Translations under genes and position numbers: made by a program
Assembly: GCF_015666175.1 (NCBI RefSeq)
Contig: NZ_JADPIE010000004.1
Location: forward strand, 317,051 to 381,050
DNA from: Halonatronomonas betaini
GTDB lineage: Bacteria; Bacillota; Halanaerobiia; Halanaerobiales; Halarsenatibacteraceae
Reading direction: 5' to 3'
Length of the DNA stretch: 64,000 bases
The notes under the pieces: generated by a model
Told to the model about the DNA's origin: nothing
What the model saw: only the letters and a program-made list of their open reading frames with translations
The model's database searches: none
Part shown: positions 43,916 through 52,786 of the stretch, piece after piece
Layout of the letters: each line of letters begins with the position of its first letter
How positions within the stretch are numbered: position 1 is the first letter of the stretch

Positions 43916-44344
43916 ATGGCTGAGATAAAAAGGTTATATAGGTCCAGACAAAACAGAATATTAGCAGGTGTCTGTGGAGGTATAGCTGATTATTTTAAAA
44001 TCGATCCTTTAATAATCAGGCTTTTTTTCGTTTTTTCATTCTTTTTAAATGGAGCAGGAATTTTAGCTTATATTATCGGCTGGATAATTATTCCTGAAAG
44101 GCCCTATGATTATAATGGTGAACAATACAATGAGAAATTTGATGAAGAGAGTTATTATGAAAATGAATCATCAGGCTTTAATAGAACTAATCAAAGATTT
44201 ATAGGTATAATTTTAATTATTATAGGTGCCTTTATAATATTTAGTAGAGTAATTCCTTTAATAGTCTGGAGGAATTTTTGGGCAATAATATTAATTGTAT
44301 TAGGTATTTCAATTCTAGTGAAAGGGGTTTCTGGGAGTGACTAA
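43916..44344 (+). CDS. PspC domain-containing protein
   Basis: A 142-aa envelope protein. The PspC domain at residues 5-60 (RLYRSRQNRILAGVCGGIADYFKIDPLIIRLFFVFSFFLNGAGILAYIIGWIIIPE) is followed by an acidic linker and two more membrane helices (IGIILIIIGAFIIFSRVIPLIVWRNFWAIILIVLGISILV). PspC proteins respond to membrane stress. ATG 43916 has GGAGAGA upstream. It overlaps the next gene by 8 bp. Confidence 0.9.
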   Translation: MAEIKRLYRSRQNRILAGVCGGIADYFKIDPLIIRLFFVFSFFLNGAGILAYIIGWIIIPERPYDYNGEQYNEKFDEESYYENESSGFNRTNQRFIGIILIIIGAFIIFSRVIPLIVWRNFWAIILIVLGISILVKGVSGSD

Positions 44345-45275
44345 AAAAAATAATGATATTACCTTAGGAATTATTTTAATTTTTATTGGCGGTTTATTCC
44401 TTTTAAATACCCTTGATATTATAAGATATAATATTTGGAATTTGTTGTTTAGGTACTGGCCAGTTTTTTTAATAATTATTGGAATAAATATTTTATTTAA
44501 AAGCACAAAATTGTGGTGGCTAAGCCCCTTGTTAATAATAGTTCTTTTAGTGCTTTTATTTGTTCCAGGTGATTATATGCCTTCTTATATTCAAAATTTT
44601 AGGCAAGATAGTGGAACTCATATGAGGCCTAGTACAGAGCCTTTTGAATCAGAACATGAATATTTGGATAATCATCATTATTTTGATGTGTATTTATCAA
44701 TAGACTCAGGCAGAATAGATATAGGAAGTCTAGCTAATGATAATTATTTATATAAGCTTTTATATAATTATCATAATGAAAAGCCTAATTTGGATTTTGA
44801 TTTTGACTTGGAAACTAATAGAGCTCAATTAAATATTAGTCACATGCAAAGCTTTGAATTTGATCAAGTTGATGTGGTAAATAATTCAAAGCTTAATCTT
44901 AATAAAGAAGCTATTCATAATATAAATATAGAATCAGGAATCGGAAGATATAATCTAGAACTTAAAGATTTAGATATAGAAGAATTAATTATTAACACAG
45001 GAATAAGTGAAATATATGTTAGCTATAATGATTTTCCTAATGAAACAATTATAAACTCTGGGGCTTCTAATATTGAATTTGAATTTCCAGATAATATTGG
45101 TATTCAAATTGAAACAAGAAATATTACTAATAAACAAGATTTTATTGAAAAAGGTTTTATTGAAATAGAAGAAAATATTTTTCAGAATGAAAAATATGAT
45201 GAAGCTGAAAACAGAATTATGATTAGTCTTTCAAGCCCTGCTACAAATATAGAAGTTTCATTTAGAGATAATTGA
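44337..45275 (+). CDS. LiaI/LiaF-like membrane protein with toast-rack type C-terminal domain
   Basis: A 312-aa protein. N-terminal four-helix region (ITLGIILIFIGGLFLLNTL, YWPVFLIIIGINILF, LLIIVLLVLLFVPG), a DUF5668/LiaI-like membrane module, followed from about residue 110 by a soluble beta-rich domain with repeated short strands (FDVYLSIDSGRIDIGSL, INIESGIGRYNLELKDLDIEELIINTGISEIYV), resembling LiaF and DUF4097-like domains. It is coupled to the PspC gene by an 8-bp overlap with GTG 44337. A cell-envelope stress role is inferred from the family. Its 3' end overlaps that of bioY on the other strand by 14 bp. Confidence 0.75.
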   Translation: MTKKNNDITLGIILIFIGGLFLLNTLDIIRYNIWNLLFRYWPVFLIIIGINILFKSTKLWWLSPLLIIVLLVLLFVPGDYMPSYIQNFRQDSGTHMRPSTEPFESEHEYLDNHHYFDVYLSIDSGRIDIGSLANDNYLYKLLYNYHNEKPNLDFDFDLETNRAQLNISHMQSFEFDQVDVVNNSKLNLNKEAIHNINIESGIGRYNLELKDLDIEELIINTGISEIYVSYNDFPNETIINSGASNIEFEFPDNIGIQIETRNITNKQDFIEKGFIEIEENIFQNEKYDEAENRIMISLSSPATNIEVSFRDN

Positions 45276-45789
45276 TATTTATTAATCTTTTATTGATTAT
45301 AAGTAATAATATTACTTTAATAGCATCACCTGGAATAAAAGGTAATACACCTGCTGATAAGGCTGATATAATATTAAAATCCCAGCCTATAATCATGAAA
45401 ACAACTCCAGAAAAATATATTATAAATTTAGCAGATATCAGTTTCAGTATGAGTAAATTTGTGGATGTTGTTTGTTTACTTATACCAGAAATAAAGGCCG
45501 CGATTGGAAATGCAATTAAAAAACCTCCAGTTGGTGAAAATAAAATTCCGATACCACCTAAACCGCCAGCAAATACTGGAATACCTATAAATCCAATTAG
45601 TAAGTATATTAATTGACTTAATAACCCTACAAATTTTCCGCCTATTAATCCTGACATTAAAACAAAAAACGTTTGTAAAGTTATTGGTACAGGGCTTATA
45701 GGTAGAGGTATAATTAAATAACTTCCTATTACTGTTAAACTTGTAAATAAAGCTGCAAACAAAAATTCTTTTAAAGATAAATACTTCAT
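45262..45789 (-). CDS. bioY: biotin transporter BioY
   Basis: Substrate-binding (S) component of an energy-coupling-factor transporter for biotin. 175 aa with six membrane helices; typical features are IPLPISPVPITLQTFFVLMSGLIGGKFVG and GGLGGIGILFSPTGGFLIAFPIAA. The ECF ATPase and T components are not nearby, so it would use the shared module or act alone. The start at 45789 has AAAGGATTG on its own strand. It is convergent with the LiaF-like gene, overlapping by 14 bp. Confidence 0.95.
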   Translation of the reverse strand: MKYLSLKEFLFAALFTSLTVIGSYLIIPLPISPVPITLQTFFVLMSGLIGGKFVGLLSQLIYLLIGFIGIPVFAGGLGGIGILFSPTGGFLIAFPIAAFISGISKQTTSTNLLILKLISAKFIIYFSGVVFMIIGWDFNIISALSAGVLPFIPGDAIKVILLLIINKRLININYL

Positions 45790-45870
45790 TAAATCAATCC
45801 TTTCATTAAATCGAGATGATTATAACATATTAATAGTTTAATGAAAAGTGTTTTAATTAGGTTTAACCTG

Positions 45871-45879
45871 TGATATAAT
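45871..45879 (+). promoter_or_regulatory. extended -10 promoter for tdh
   Basis: TGATATAAT (45871-45879). An AGGTTTAACCT palindrome (45859-45869) overlaps the region just upstream and could be an operator. Confidence 0.5.
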
Positions 45880-45942
45880 TTCACATAGATAGATATAACT
45901 AGAGTAGTCGAGAAGTATCAATAAAATACAGGAGGGAAAATT

Positions 45943-46983
45943 ATGGAGGGCAGTATGAAAGCTGTTGTAAAGACCCAACCTGGACCAGGTGCTGAAATGA
46001 AAGAAGTTGAAATACCAAAACCTGGACCTAATCAAGTTTTAGTTAAAGTAAAGACTACTTCAATTTGTGGTAGTGATTATCACATCTATAGCTGGAACAA
46101 ATGGGCAGAAAATAATGTTAATATTCCTCAAATAATGGGGCATGAATTGGCTGGAGATGTTGTGGAAGTTGGCGAAAATGTAAGTTTAGTAAAGGTCGGA
46201 GACTTTGTTTCTGCAGAGACTCATATTATTTGTGGGCATTGTTATCAGTGTAAAACTGGACAATATCACATATGTGTAAATACTAAAATATTAGGTGTTC
46301 ATACAGATGGAGTATTTGCAGATTATGCAGTAGTGGACGCTTCCAATATTTGGAAAAACGATTCTTCTATTTTACCTGAATATGCTTCAATTCAAGAACC
46401 ATTAGGAAATGCAATTGATACAATTAGAGCTGGTAATGTAAGTGCAAAAAATATATTGATTACAGGTGCAGGTCCAGCAGGGTTATTATCTATACCTGTT
46501 GCCAAAGCATTTGGAGCAAGTCAAGTTATAGTAAGTGAACCAAATGATTATAGAAGAGAACTTTCAAAAGAAATTGGAGCAGATCATGTAATAAATCCTA
46601 TTGAAGAAAGTTTAGAAGATTTAGTAAATGATACTACAGGAGGTATTGGAGTTGATTTCGTGGCAGAAATGTCAGGGAATCCAACTGCAATTAGTCAAGG
46701 TTTAAAGCAAATTACTCCTGGTGGCAGTATGGCAATATTAGGTTTGCCTGCTGAAGAGGTTAAATTAGATCTAACTGAAGATTTAATATTCAAAGGGGTT
46801 AATTTAATAGGTATTACAGGTAGAGAGATGTTTAAAACCTGGTATATAGCTAGAAGGTTATTGAAAGAAAATATGATAGATTTAGAGCCGATAATAACTC
46901 ATAGGTTTCCACTAGAAGATTTTAATAAAGGTATGGAGTTAATGAAAAGTGGTAATTGTGGAAAAATAATTTTACTTCCATAA
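45943..46983 (+). CDS. tdh: zinc-dependent L-threonine 3-dehydrogenase
   Basis: Oxidises threonine to 2-amino-3-ketobutyrate with NAD. A 346-aa medium-chain dehydrogenase. The catalytic zinc ligand Cys lies in [17 protein letters not shown] (the SDxHIYxW form is typical of threonine dehydrogenase), with [13 protein letters not shown] next; [18 protein letters not shown] holds the structural zinc cysteines; the NAD motif is [23 protein letters not shown] 45943 has GGAGGG 6 nt upstream; ATG 45955 is an alternative. Immediately followed by kbl, completing the pathway to glycine. Confidence 0.93.
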   Translation: MEGSMKAVVKTQPGPGAEMKEVEIPKPGPNQVLVKVKTTSICGSDYHIYSWNKWAENNVNIPQIMGHELAGDVVEVGENVSLVKVGDFVSAETHIICGHCYQCKTGQYHICVNTKILGVHTDGVFADYAVVDASNIWKNDSSILPEYASIQEPLGNAIDTIRAGNVSAKNILITGAGPAGLLSIPVAKAFGASQVIVSEPNDYRRELSKEIGADHVINPIEESLEDLVNDTTGGIGVDFVAEMSGNPTAISQGLKQITPGGSMAILGLPAEEVKLDLTEDLIFKGVNLIGITGREMFKTWYIARRLLKENMIDLEPIITHRFPLEDFNKGMELMKSGNCGKIILLP

Positions 46984-46994
46984 AGGAGGATTTT

Positions 46995-48173
46995 ATGAAT
47001 AAAGAATTTCAAGAATATATGCAAAAAGAGTTGGTAGAATTAAAAGAAAGTGGGAATTTTAATTCAATAAGAACTTTAGAAAGTCCGCAAGGAGCCTGGG
47101 TTGAAATTGAAGGAAAAGAAAAATTGAATTTCAGCTCTAATAACTATTTAGGCCTGGCAAATCATTCAGAGTTATCTAAAGCTGCTCAGAAAGCAATTGA
47201 TGAATTTGGTGTTGGACCAGGAGCAGTTAGAACTATTGCTGGTACAATGAGCCTTCATGATGATTTAGAAGAAAAGCTCGCTAATTTTAAAAAAGTTGAA
47301 TCAACATTAACCTTCCAGTCGGGTTTCAATGCTAACCTGGCTGTTATTCCAGCAATTATGAGTAAAGGTGATGTTATAGTTAGTGATGAACTAAATCATG
47401 CCAGTATTATAGATGGATGTAGGCTTTCAAAAGCTGAAATAAAAGTATATAAACATGGAGATATGGAATCTTTGAGAGAAGTATTATCTGGAATTGATGC
47501 TAATAGAATTTTAATTGCTACTGATGGAGTTTTTAGCATGGATGGAGATATAGCACCATTACCAGAAATAGTTAAATTGGCTAAAGAATATAATGCAATG
47601 GTTCTAGTTGATGATGCTCATGGTGAAGGTGTATTAGGAAGTCATGGGAGAGGTATAGTAGACCATTTTGAGCTTCATGGTGAAGTTGATATTGAAGTTG
47701 GGACTTTCTCTAAAGCTTTTGGTACTGTTGGAGGTTGTATTGCAGGTAGCGAGATTTTAATTGATTATTTAAAACAAAAAGCAAGACCGTTTTTATTTAG
47801 TTCAGCAGTAACACCAGCAGATATTGCAGCAACGATAGCTGCAGTAGAGCTTTTAGAAAAGGATGATAATCTTGTTCAACAACTCTGGAATAATGCACAA
47901 TTTTTCCAAGATAGCATGAAAGATTTAGGTTTTGATGTTGGTAAAACTGAGACTCCAATAACTCCAGTAATGATTGGTGATGCAGGTGAAGCAAGGAAAT
48001 TTAGTGATCGATTATTTGAAGAAGGCATTTTTGCTCAGGCTCTCGGCTTTCCAACTGTTCCAAGAGGGAAGGCAAGAATAAGAGTTATGATTTCTGCAAC
48101 ACATGAAAAAGATGATTTGGAATTTGCTATTGATAAATTTAAAAAAATAGGGAAAGAGTTAGAAATTATATAA
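46995..48173 (+). CDS. kbl: glycine C-acetyltransferase (2-amino-3-ketobutyrate CoA ligase)
   Basis: Pyridoxal-phosphate enzyme that splits 2-amino-3-ketobutyrate with CoA to glycine and acetyl-CoA. The 392-aa protein is of the alpha-oxoamine synthase family: [28 protein letters not shown] and the PLP lysine in [16 protein letters not shown], then [13 protein letters not shown]. Related enzymes (KBL, BioF, HemA) differ little, but the tdh neighbour identifies this one. ATG 46995 follows AAGGAGG; an upstream in-frame start within tdh is not used. Glycine formed here could feed the reductase. Confidence 0.93.
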   Translation: MNKEFQEYMQKELVELKESGNFNSIRTLESPQGAWVEIEGKEKLNFSSNNYLGLANHSELSKAAQKAIDEFGVGPGAVRTIAGTMSLHDDLEEKLANFKKVESTLTFQSGFNANLAVIPAIMSKGDVIVSDELNHASIIDGCRLSKAEIKVYKHGDMESLREVLSGIDANRILIATDGVFSMDGDIAPLPEIVKLAKEYNAMVLVDDAHGEGVLGSHGRGIVDHFELHGEVDIEVGTFSKAFGTVGGCIAGSEILIDYLKQKARPFLFSSAVTPADIAATIAAVELLEKDDNLVQQLWNNAQFFQDSMKDLGFDVGKTETPITPVMIGDAGEARKFSDRLFEEGIFAQALGFPTVPRGKARIRVMISATHEKDDLEFAIDKFKKIGKELEII

Positions 48174-48177
48174 AAAA

Positions 48178-48198
48178 AGGCCCATCTGGGCCTTTTTT
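48178..48198. terminator. bidirectional terminator between kbl and the MBL hydrolase gene
   Basis: AGGCCCA / TGGGCCT stem with 2-nt loop, flanked by runs of A (left) and T (right). Confidence 0.85.
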
Positions 48199-48202
48199 AT
48201 AT

Positions 48203-48928
48203 TTAAATTGAAATTTTATCACCAGCTTCTGAGAATGGCAATATATTATTTTCTTTTTCAAGATTATTATATCTATTAATAACATCATAATTGTTTTTAA
48301 AATGTAATGGAACTATATATTTAGGTTTTACAATGGAATTAAAGTAAGCCAAACCTAAATAAAAACTATCTTCTAGTCTAGGATCAAGTGCTATACAGGC
48401 AATCTCAATATTTTCTTTCTTTATTTTATTTACAGCTTCTTTAAAATCCTTTTCTTCTTTTAACTTTTCTTCTTTATTAAAACTATTCCAGTCCCACCAG
48501 TTTAAATCTCCACCATGAAAAATTCTACTATCTCCTTCTTTGACATAAATAGAGATTCCTAAATCAGTGCTTGGATAAGCTTTAATATGAAGATCGTTAG
48601 TTTTTAATTCTTCCCCATTTTTAATAAAATGAATATTATTATTTTCTTTTGTTTTATTAGAAATTTTATTTTTAAGATCTAAACTCATTATGAAATTTGT
48701 TTGATAATTGCTCAAATCCCATTGGAATATTTCCTGGTTATAATGATCTTGATGTCCGTGGCTACAATAAATATTTATATTCTTAAGTTCTTTTATATTA
48801 TAAATGATGTCTGGTATGATTCCTCCAGGGTCTTTATAGTAATCAAAGATATGCATAGTTAAAGATTTTTTATTATAGATGGCTATACCACTATGGAATA
48901 TATGCCATATTATATAATTTGTCTTCAT
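48203..48928 (-). CDS. MBL-fold metallo-hydrolase
   Basis: A 241-aa protein of the UlaG-like/metallo-beta-lactamase fold. Metal ligands: CSHGHQDHY (HxHxDH), the aspartate in RIFHGGDLNWWDW, and a late histidine in YIVPLHF. There is no signal peptide. Codon use is AT-richer than in many neighbours, and the N-terminal stretch WHIFHSGIAIYNKK is unusual. Substrate unknown. The start at 48928 is preceded on its strand by GAGGTGAT. Confidence 0.82.
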   Translation of the reverse strand: MKTNYIIWHIFHSGIAIYNKKSLTMHIFDYYKDPGGIIPDIIYNIKELKNINIYCSHGHQDHYNQEIFQWDLSNYQTNFIMSLDLKNKISNKTKENNNIHFIKNGEELKTNDLHIKAYPSTDLGISIYVKEGDSRIFHGGDLNWWDWNSFNKEEKLKEEKDFKEAVNKIKKENIEIACIALDPRLEDSFYLGLAYFNSIVKPKYIVPLHFKNNYDVINRYNNLEKENNILPFSEAGDKISI

Positions 48929-48994
48929 TTATATCACCTCATAATAATTATAGCAATTTTAAGGTATATTCTCTAGTATAAATAATTTTATTTC

Positions 48995-49023
48995 TTAACT
49001 TTTTATTTGATTGATGTTATAAT
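48995..49023 (+). promoter_or_regulatory. promoter of ispE
   Basis: TTAACT (48995-49000), 17-bp spacer, TATAAT (49018-49023) with TG at -15 (extended -10). Confidence 0.7.
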
Positions 49024-49057
49024 TATTTTTATGAGTAATGCTAGAGGAGGATGGGAA

Positions 49058-49921
49058 TTGAAAATAATTGAATCAGCTCAAGCAAAAATAAATTTATCTT
49101 TAGCTATTGAAGGTAGATTTGATGATGGTTATCATGATTTAAATATGATAATGCAGACTGTTTCTTTAGCAGATATCCTGGAAATCGAAGAGCTTTCTGA
49201 AGGTATCTCATTAGAGATTGATCCAGATGTAGAGTTACCAGATAATCAAGATAATATTATTTGGGAAACAGCTAATAAGTTAATAGAAAAGTACCCTAAA
49301 AAAATTAAAGGCTTAAAAATTAAGTTAAAAAAAAATATTCCTATAGCGGCCGGATTGGCAGGAGGCAGTAGTAATGCAGCAGCTCTTATTAGAGGAGCTA
49401 ATAGATTATTTAAACTAAAACTTAATTGGGCAGAAATGCGTAATATTGGAGCTGAAATTGGTTCTGACGTTCCTTTTTGTATAAAAGGAGGTACTGCTCA
49501 TGTTAAAGGTAAGGGCGATCAAATTAAAGATTTAAATCCTCTAAAAAACTATAAAGCATTATTAATAAATCCTGGTTTTAAAGTGAGTACTGCCAAAATT
49601 TTTAATGAGTTTTCTAATGGTGATTATGAAAAATTAAACATTCCCACAGCTAAACTAGTTGAAATAATAGAATTAAATAAAAAGATTGATTGGAAAGAAG
49701 GATGGGGAAATCAATTAGAGCCAGTAACCTTTCAATTATTTCCTGAATTGAAAGAAATCAAAGAATGGTTGATTGAAAATGGAGCGGCTCATTCACAATT
49801 GTCAGGTAGTGGACCAACTATGATAGGTTTTTTTAATAAAGAAAAAAATTTAGTAAGTTTAGCGAAATCCTGGAATAGAAAAGGAAAGAGCTTTGTTGTT
49901 GATTTTACTAAAGGTTATTAA
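49058..49921 (+). CDS. ispE: 4-(cytidine 5'-diphospho)-2-C-methyl-D-erythritol kinase
   Basis: GHMP kinase of the methylerythritol phosphate route to isoprenoids. The 287-aa protein has AQAKINLSLAIEGRFDDGYHDLNMIMQTVSL, the ATP-binding PIAAGLAGGSSNAAALIRG, DVPFCIKGG and the late SQLSGSGPTMIGFF. TTG 49058 is chosen for AGGAGG at 49045-49050 and because it begins directly before the conserved IIESAQAKINL; a longer frame from 49007 has no homology. glnA follows at 31 bp. Confidence 0.95.
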   Translation: MKIIESAQAKINLSLAIEGRFDDGYHDLNMIMQTVSLADILEIEELSEGISLEIDPDVELPDNQDNIIWETANKLIEKYPKKIKGLKIKLKKNIPIAAGLAGGSSNAAALIRGANRLFKLKLNWAEMRNIGAEIGSDVPFCIKGGTAHVKGKGDQIKDLNPLKNYKALLINPGFKVSTAKIFNEFSNGDYEKLNIPTAKLVEIIELNKKIDWKEGWGNQLEPVTFQLFPELKEIKEWLIENGAAHSQLSGSGPTMIGFFNKEKNLVSLAKSWNRKGKSFVVDFTKGY

Positions 49922-49951
49922 TAATAAAATAAAGGGAAGGTGTTAATTTAA

Positions 49952-51283
49952 ATGACATCAAATAAGAAGAAGAGAATATTAGAGAAGGCAGAAGCCAATG
50001 GTGTCAAGTTTGTTAGACTTCAATTTGTTGATATTTTAGGAATTATAAAGAATGTTGCTATTCCTATTGAACAACTATCAAATGCGCTTGATGGGGAAAT
50101 TATGTTTGATGGTTCTTCAATAGAGGGTTTTAGTAGGATTCAAGAATCTGATATGTACTTGAGACCTGATCCTAAAACTTTTGCTATATTCCCATGGAAG
50201 TCAGGTGAGGGTTCAATAGCTCGTTTAATGTGCGATATTTATACTCCAGCAGGGAATCCATATATAGGATGTCCTAGAACCGCACTGAAAAAAGTTGAGG
50301 AAGAAGCTGAAGAGATGGGATTTTCAATGTGTGCCGGACCAGAGCCAGAGTTCTTTTTATTTAAGAAAGATGAAAATGGAAATCCTACAACTAACACAAA
50401 TGATAAAGGAGGATATTTTGATTTATCTCCTGTAGATTTAGGAGAAGAAGCCAGGAGAGATATTGTTTTAGCTTTACAGAAAATGGGGTTTGAAGTCGAA
50501 GCATCTCACCATGAAGTTGCTTCAGGGCAACATGAAATTGACTTTAAATATGAACCAGCTTTACATACTGCTGATAATATAGCTACTTTTAAATTTGTAA
50601 CTAAAACTATCGCCATGCAGCATGATTTACATGCTACTTTTATGCCTAAACCTATTTATGGAATAAATGGTTCAGGAATGCATATTCATCAGTCATTATT
50701 TAGAAATGGGGAAAATGCATTTTATGATCCTGAAGATCAATTAGGCTTAAGTGATATAGCTTATTATTATATAGGTGGTCTTTTAAAATATGCACCAGAA
50801 TATACTGCAATAACAAATCCAACTATTAATTCTTATAAAAGATTAGTGGCGGGTTATGAAGCGCCAGTATATATATCATGGTCAGCTACTAATAGAAGTG
50901 CTCTGGCTCGAGTACCTTCTAGCCGTGGTGTGTCTACAAGGGTTGAACTAAGAAGCCCTGACCCTTCTGCTAATCCGTATTTAGCTATGGCAGTCACATT
51001 AAAAGCAGGGATTCAGGGTATAAAAGATAAGATAGATCCTGGGAGTCAAACTTTAAAAAATATATATAAAATGACTTCAGAAGAAAGAGATGAATTGGGA
51101 ATAAAAAGTTTACCAGAAAATATTATGGATGCAGTTAATAGTTTAAGAGGTAGTCAGTTAATGAAAGAAACTTTAGGAAATCATATATTTGATAGATTTA
51201 TCAGGGCTAAAGAAATGGAGTGGTCTGAATATAATATTCAGGTCCACGACTGGGAACTAAATAGGTATTTATTAAATTATTAA
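49952..51283 (+). CDS. glnA: glutamine synthetase, type I
   Basis: Joins glutamate and ammonia to glutamine with ATP. The 443-aa length and lack of an adenylylation-site insert match the short Firmicutes (GSI-alpha) form. Landmarks: FDGSSIEGFSRIQESDM, CAGPEPEFFLF, NGSGMHIHQSLF and NRSALARVPSSRGVSTRVELRSPDPSANPYLA. There is no GlnR gene next to it. ATG 49952 follows GGGAAGGTG. It would capture ammonia from betaine or glycine reduction. Confidence 0.97.
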   Translation: MTSNKKKRILEKAEANGVKFVRLQFVDILGIIKNVAIPIEQLSNALDGEIMFDGSSIEGFSRIQESDMYLRPDPKTFAIFPWKSGEGSIARLMCDIYTPAGNPYIGCPRTALKKVEEEAEEMGFSMCAGPEPEFFLFKKDENGNPTTNTNDKGGYFDLSPVDLGEEARRDIVLALQKMGFEVEASHHEVASGQHEIDFKYEPALHTADNIATFKFVTKTIAMQHDLHATFMPKPIYGINGSGMHIHQSLFRNGENAFYDPEDQLGLSDIAYYYIGGLLKYAPEYTAITNPTINSYKRLVAGYEAPVYISWSATNRSALARVPSSRGVSTRVELRSPDPSANPYLAMAVTLKAGIQGIKDKIDPGSQTLKNIYKMTSEERDELGIKSLPENIMDAVNSLRGSQLMKETLGNHIFDRFIRAKEMEWSEYNIQVHDWELNRYLLNY

Positions 51284-51315
51284 TTATTGATTATTTGGGA
51301 GTGAATACTGCAATA

Positions 51316-52311
51316 ATGGAGATTGGAAAATTATCAAGCCATAGATTAAAAGAAACTGTATTAAGTAAAATTACTAGTCATAGAGATGATATTTTAGTTG
51401 ATTCAGCTATTGGCGAAGATAGTGCAATTGTAGATTTTGGAGATCAAATTTTAGCCATATCATCTGATCCTATAACTGGAGCAGGTAAAAGGGCAGGTTA
51501 CCTTGCTGTTCATATTGCTTGTAATGATATAGTTGCAACAGGAGCTAAACCGATTGGATTACAGGTTGTTTTATTATTACCAGAAAAAATAACTGATAAT
51601 GAAATAAAAGAAATTATGACAGAGATAGATCAAACATCAAAGGAAATAAATGTCCAGATTTTAGGAGGGCATACAGAAGTATTAAGTCATGTTGATAAGC
51701 CAATTATCATTATAACAGCAATTGGTAAAGCTGATAAGAATAATTATGTGCCAACCAGCGGAGCAAAACTTAATGATGATATTATCATCACAAAAGGTTT
51801 GGGTATTGAAGGTGCTTTTATATTAGCAAATGACTATTCAAAGGTTTTAATAGAAAAAGGTGTTAGTCAGGAAACTATTAATAAAGCCAGGTCTTATGAT
51901 AAATATTTAAGTGTATTAAAAGAGGGGCTTAAATCTGCTGAAATAGGAGTAAATTCTATGCATGATATTACAGAAGGAGGCTTGATCGGGGCTTTAGATG
52001 AGGTGAGTAGAGCTTCAGGATTAGGCTTTCAGATTAATATCAATAAGGGGGCTATACCAGATGTTGTATCTGAAATAACTGGCAAATTAAATATAGATCC
52101 ATACTCATTAATATCGTCTGGAAGTTTACTAATAACTACAAATAAATCTGATGAATTAATAGAAGCATTAAATGATATTGGCATAGAATCATATAAAATA
52201 GGAAAAATGATTAAGAACCGGAGGATCATTAATAATGGTAAAGAATTAAAAGATATAAATTGGGATGGTAAGGACTCCCTCTGGAAATTTATTGAACAAA
52301 ATAAAAAATAA
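51316..52311 (+). CDS. AIR synthase-related protein (HypE/ThiL-like)
   Basis: A 331-aa protein of the PurM/HypE/ThiL/SelD fold. N-terminal ATP-binding part with VDSAIGEDSAIVDFGDQILAISSDPITGAGKRAGYLAVHIACNDIVATGAKPIGLQ, a pattern shared by this superfamily; C-terminal part MHDITEGGLIGALDEVSRASG. It lacks the HypE C-terminal cysteine and the SelD Cys/Sec loop. ATG 51316 is used; TTG 51295 upstream is possible, and the ribosome sites do not decide. The exact activity is unknown. Confidence 0.8.
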   Translation: MEIGKLSSHRLKETVLSKITSHRDDILVDSAIGEDSAIVDFGDQILAISSDPITGAGKRAGYLAVHIACNDIVATGAKPIGLQVVLLLPEKITDNEIKEIMTEIDQTSKEINVQILGGHTEVLSHVDKPIIIITAIGKADKNNYVPTSGAKLNDDIIITKGLGIEGAFILANDYSKVLIEKGVSQETINKARSYDKYLSVLKEGLKSAEIGVNSMHDITEGGLIGALDEVSRASGLGFQININKGAIPDVVSEITGKLNIDPYSLISSGSLLITTNKSDELIEALNDIGIESYKIGKMIKNRRIINNGKELKDINWDGKDSLWKFIEQNKK

Positions 52312-52314
52312 TAC

Positions 52315-52343
52315 TTGACTCCCTCTTTAAATCAGTGTATAAT
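52315..52343 (+). promoter_or_regulatory. promoter of spoVG
   Basis: TTGACT (52315-52320), exact 17-bp spacer, TATAAT (52338-52343). Confidence 0.88.
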
Positions 52344-52383
52344 ATTGTTATTAATTTACAAAAAAATCAAAGGAGGGGGCAAA

Positions 52384-52647
52384 ATGGAAATTACTGATGT
52401 TAGGATTTATCCTGTTAAAGCAGATGGGAAGTTTAAAGCCTTTGCTTCAATAACTTTAGAGGATAAATTAGTTATCAGAGGGTTAAGGGTTGTTGAAGGC
52501 AGGAATGGTTTTTTTGTTGCAATGCCCAGCAGGAAGTTTAAAGATGAATACTATGATGTTTGCTTTCCAATTACCAGTGAATTAAAAGATGATATTTCTA
52601 AAAAAGTTATGAATAAGTATGAAGATTCATTAAAAGACGCAGTATAG
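52384..52647 (+). CDS. spoVG: septation/regulatory protein SpoVG
   Basis: Small nucleic-acid-binding regulator of 87 aa. Family sequence: MEITDVRIYPVKADGKFKAFASITLEDKLVIRGLRVVEGRNGFFVAMPSRK, with PITSELKDDI near the end. ATG 52384 has AAAGGAGGGGG directly upstream; the in-frame extension before it has no homology. It is common in Firmicutes, also in non-spore formers, so it is not proof of sporulation. It sits directly upstream of glmU, as in Bacillus. Confidence 0.96.
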   Translation: MEITDVRIYPVKADGKFKAFASITLEDKLVIRGLRVVEGRNGFFVAMPSRKFKDEYYDVCFPITSELKDDISKKVMNKYEDSLKDAV

Positions 52648-52673
52648 TTTATTTTATAATTATTTGTAATAAT

Positions 52674-52705
52674 AGGCCGGTTTTTTTACCGGCCTGTTAT
52701 TATTT
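52674..52705 (+). terminator. terminator after spoVG
   Basis: AGGCCGGT / ACCGGCCT perfect stem with T-rich loop; the flanks AATA / TGTTATT can extend it. Confidence 0.8.
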
Positions 52706-52715
52706 ATATTAAAAT

Positions 52716-52744
52716 TTGACAAATGTTAATTCTTCTGTTATACT
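52716..52744 (+). promoter_or_regulatory. promoter of glmU
   Basis: TTGACA (52716-52721), 17-bp spacer, TATACT (52739-52744). Confidence 0.8.
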
Positions 52745-52786
52745 TCATACGATTAAGAGTTGAGATTTATATATAGGGGGATTATG

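Noticed and set aside
45272..45616. A plus-strand gene opposite bioY
   Set aside because: It is the mirror of bioY; its protein has no recognisable features, while the minus strand encodes a full BioY.
45859..45869. BirA operator for bioY
   Set aside because: AGGTTTAACCT is palindromic but too short for the usual two separated half sites, and it is placed for tdh rather than bioY.
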